Below, piece by piece: positions 7,673-8,997 of a stretch of DNA of 8,997 bases; position 1 is the first letter of the stretch, and each line of letters opens with the position of its first letter. This DNA comes from Gammaproteobacteria bacterium UBA3532 (lineage in GTDB: Bacteria; Pseudomonadota; Gammaproteobacteria; Enterobacterales; UBA3532): NCBI GenBank assembly GCA_002376965.1, contig DFOV01000435.1:1-8997 (forward strand), read 5' to 3'. A program made the position numbers and the translations under genes. The notes beneath the pieces are model-generated. The model ran no database searches, was not told the origin of the DNA, and saw only the letters and a program-made list of their open reading frames with translations.

Positions 7673-7881
7673 GTGCTAGCACCTGCAGGGTAAGAGCACG
7701 AACGCTCATATTTCACCCACTATCGCCAAGCAGCTGGAAATTTCTTGCGCAAAACGCCGTAAAATCATCCATATATGGCTCAGCTGCTGCATCCATGCAG
7801 CAGATGTTTGCTTCAGAAACATCCAGCTACTTGACGATAGTGGAAGGTAGCTATTCATGAGCTCGCCCTGCTAGCACCTGT
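7673..7881. repeat. Large imperfect inverted-repeat element (MITE-like or structured RNA)
   Basis: The gap between selO and the esterase gene is dominated by a palindromic element. Core arms at 7717-7745 and 7815-7843 match at 25 of 29 positions when one is reversed. Outer parts are also related: TGCTAGCA lies near each end (7674-7681 and 7869-7876), followed inward by AGGG-type and GAGC-type matches. The centre holds CTGCTGCAT/ATGCAGCAG (7783-7791, 7794-7802), CCATATATGG (7769-7778) and GATGTTT/AAACATC (7803-7809, 7817-7823). Three of the four core mismatches become G-U pairs in - strand RNA. No transposase is present, so a non-autonomous mobile element or a structured leader RNA are the main readings. 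Confidence 0.75.
7674..7880. repeat. 12-bp direct repeat flanking the palindromic element
   Basis: TGCTAGCACCTG occurs identically at 7674-7685 and 7869-7880, in the same orientation. Its first 8 bp are self-complementary, so it serves both as part of the inverted ends and as a direct repeat; whether it is a target-site duplication cannot be decided from one copy. Confidence 0.7.
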
Positions 7882-7933
7882 TTATTGCGCTAACAATAGC
7901 ATAACATCTATTGTGACCAGGATTAGAGCAGAG

Positions 7934-8968
7934 TTACTCCTCCGACAACAAATGAAAAACTCCCAACCTTCCAAAAGCCAACCCCTGCTCTTTCACCTCA
8001 AAAAAACCGATTTGCGAACTGAAACGTTTTTCAGTAAAAGGGGCTAAAACGAACTCACGACCATTGATAAAGTATTCACCACTATCATCACCGAGATGGT
8101 CAACTCGAACCCACAGACGCTCATCTTTTGAGAAAATGGTGAGCTGACTATCGGCATAGCGGTAGCTTCCCTCGTCGATTTTTGCGTTGATTTCGGCTTT
8201 ATCTGGAAGTGAATGACTTCGCTGTTGCCATAACCAGTCATACAGCGCAGGCTCTTGTAATGCATCCATCCATGCATCATGCTCGCGCTCGGAATAGATG
8301 GTTAGCTTGGCCTCCCCACCACAGGATTGGTAGGCCATGTTAACCTCGACCGCCGCCCCAACCGGCACAATAAGATCTCTCGAACCATGAAAAATCCAGG
8401 TTGGGATATCTGCGATTCGACACATCATGGCCTGGTCTACTGGCATCGACTCCTGCCCTGGCAGAGTCCATGAGCTTAGGTGGAGCGGATCGCCACCTGC
8501 AATCGAAAATAGCGCCGCGAAACGTTCAGGTTGAGCCATCGCCGCTCCCAGTGAACCAAACCCACCGAGGGAATATCCACCAAGGGAAATTTTCCCAGGA
8601 TCAATTCGGTACCTGGTTTCGATATCATCAATTAGCGTGTGAACAACTTCGGGCGACCACTGTGCGTGGTCAAACGGCAACTGAGGAATAGCGACAACAA
8701 AACCTTTTTGTGGTGCTTGTTGCAGCAGCAGGTTTGCCCCGCTACCAATTTGCATATCACTTCCCTTGTCGCCGTTGCCGTGAAGAAACACTAGCAAAGG
8801 ATAGGGCGCTTGTGATGCCTCATAGTCACTTGGCAAGTGGATCTGATAGCGTGATGCATTGGAGTCCACCACCTTTTCCGCTAACTGCTCGATTTTCGAG
8901 ACAGGTTGACTTGCACACCCTAAGACGCTGAGCAAAACAGCACTATAAAGCCCTAAACGGTATTTCAT
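7934..8968 (-). CDS. Secreted lipoprotein esterase/peptidase, alpha/beta-hydrolase fold
   Basis: This 344-residue protein has a signal segment and lipobox VLGC ending at Cys18, so it should act at the cell envelope. The catalytic domain shows LLVFLHGNG (from about residue 58, oxyanion region), the nucleophile elbow GYSLGG with Ser133, FHGSRD with Asp198, and EREHDAW with His230. The layout, including the xPALYDWLWQQR tail after the histidine, resembles the predicted-peptidase/carboxylesterase group near poly(3-hydroxybutyrate) depolymerase-like esterases. The substrate is not known. Residues from about 258 form an extra beta-rich C-terminal domain. Start 8968 is chosen over an in-frame TTG at 8992 because AAGGAG (8976-8981) is 7 nt away and the signal peptide is then compact. 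Upstream regulatory DNA lies beyond the window. Confidence 0.9.
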   Translation of the reverse strand: MKYRLGLYSAVLLSVLGCASQPVSKIEQLAEKVVDSNASRYQIHLPSDYEASQAPYPLLVFLHGNGDKGSDMQIGSGANLLLQQAPQKGFVVAIPQLPFDHAQWSPEVVHTLIDDIETRYRIDPGKISLGGYSLGGFGSLGAAMAQPERFAALFSIAGGDPLHLSSWTLPGQESMPVDQAMMCRIADIPTWIFHGSRDLIVPVGAAVEVNMAYQSCGGEAKLTIYSEREHDAWMDALQEPALYDWLWQQRSHSLPDKAEINAKIDEGSYRYADSQLTIFSKDERLWVRVDHLGDDSGEYFINGREFVLAPFTEKRFSSQIGFFEVKEQGLAFGRLGVFHLLSEE

Positions 8969-8975
8969 TGTTGCA

Positions 8976-8981
8976 CTCCTT
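8976..8981 (-). promoter_or_regulatory. Ribosome-binding site fixing the esterase start
   Basis: The - strand reads AAGGAG, then 7 nt, then ATG at 8968. It falls inside the codons of the longer in-frame opening from TTG 8992, which therefore is unlikely to be the start. Confidence 0.85.
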
Positions 8982-8997
8982 CTATGCCCCAAAAGGG

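Noticed and set aside
7673..7893. Integron attC site
   Set aside because: The palindrome suggested it, and GCTAAC follows at 7888-7893, but no matching pair of RYYYAAC and GTRRRRY-type boxes is present and there is no gene-cassette layout.
7893..7914. ACAATAG/CTATTGT inverted repeat after the esterase stop as terminator
   Set aside because: It is a 7-bp AT-rich stem with an 8-nt loop and no U-tract on the - strand; it may contribute weakly but cannot be called.
8401..8931. Two + strand open frames opposite the esterase gene
   Set aside because: They are antisense shadows of a clearly coding hydrolase with intact catalytic motifs and lack protein-like features.
8969..8992. Longer esterase start at TTG 8992
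   Set aside because: It would place the ribosome-binding site AAGGAG inside the coding region and put eight polar residues ahead of a normal lipoprotein signal peptide.

Overview
The window looks like chromosomal DNA from a free-living gammaproteobacterium, perhaps a marine Pseudomonas/Cellvibrio/Oceanospirillum relative. This rests on how closely the MetK, AhcY and MetF reading frames match that group, on moderate GC, and on three predicted lipoproteins. Assignment below class level is inference. The two halves face each other: a methyl-cycle gene cluster runs on the + strand (1-3611), and everything after it runs on the - strand (3756-8968).

Left half. The tail of an ArsR-type regulator/methyltransferase gene (1-141) is followed at short spacing by metK (S-adenosylmethionine synthetase), ahcY (S-adenosylhomocysteine hydrolase) and metF (methylenetetrahydrofolate reductase). 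The gaps are 22, 31 and 12 bp, so this is probably one transcription unit. Together these enzymes make SAM, remove the inhibitory product SAH as homocysteine plus adenosine, and supply the methyl group needed to turn homocysteine back into methionine. Methionine synthase is not in the window, and no riboswitch fits in the gaps.

Right half. Going leftward on the - strand there is a secreted lipoprotein esterase with a serine-hydrolase triad, a divergent SelO-family protein adenylyltransferase, a 408-residue lipoprotein with beta-propeller-like repeats, and a 146-residue lipoprotein of unknown function. These genes are spaced 200-300 bp apart and appear to be separately transcribed. Two good intrinsic terminators on the - strand (3620-3647 and 4290-4318) close the two lipoprotein units.

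Unusual structure lies mainly between the genes. Upstream of selO is a 200-bp imperfect inverted-repeat element (7673-7881) whose mismatches are mostly G-U compatible only in the - strand RNA. Over the promoter of the small lipoprotein sits a 17-bp-arm palindrome (4217-4256). The end of that same gene, including its stop codon, is tandemly repeated in 16-bp units (3708-3771). Between the 408-residue lipoprotein and its terminator is a stretch that reads like the relic of another lipoprotein C-terminus (4353-4469). No CRISPR array, tRNA, rRNA, complete insertion sequence, phage gene or clear defence system is visible.
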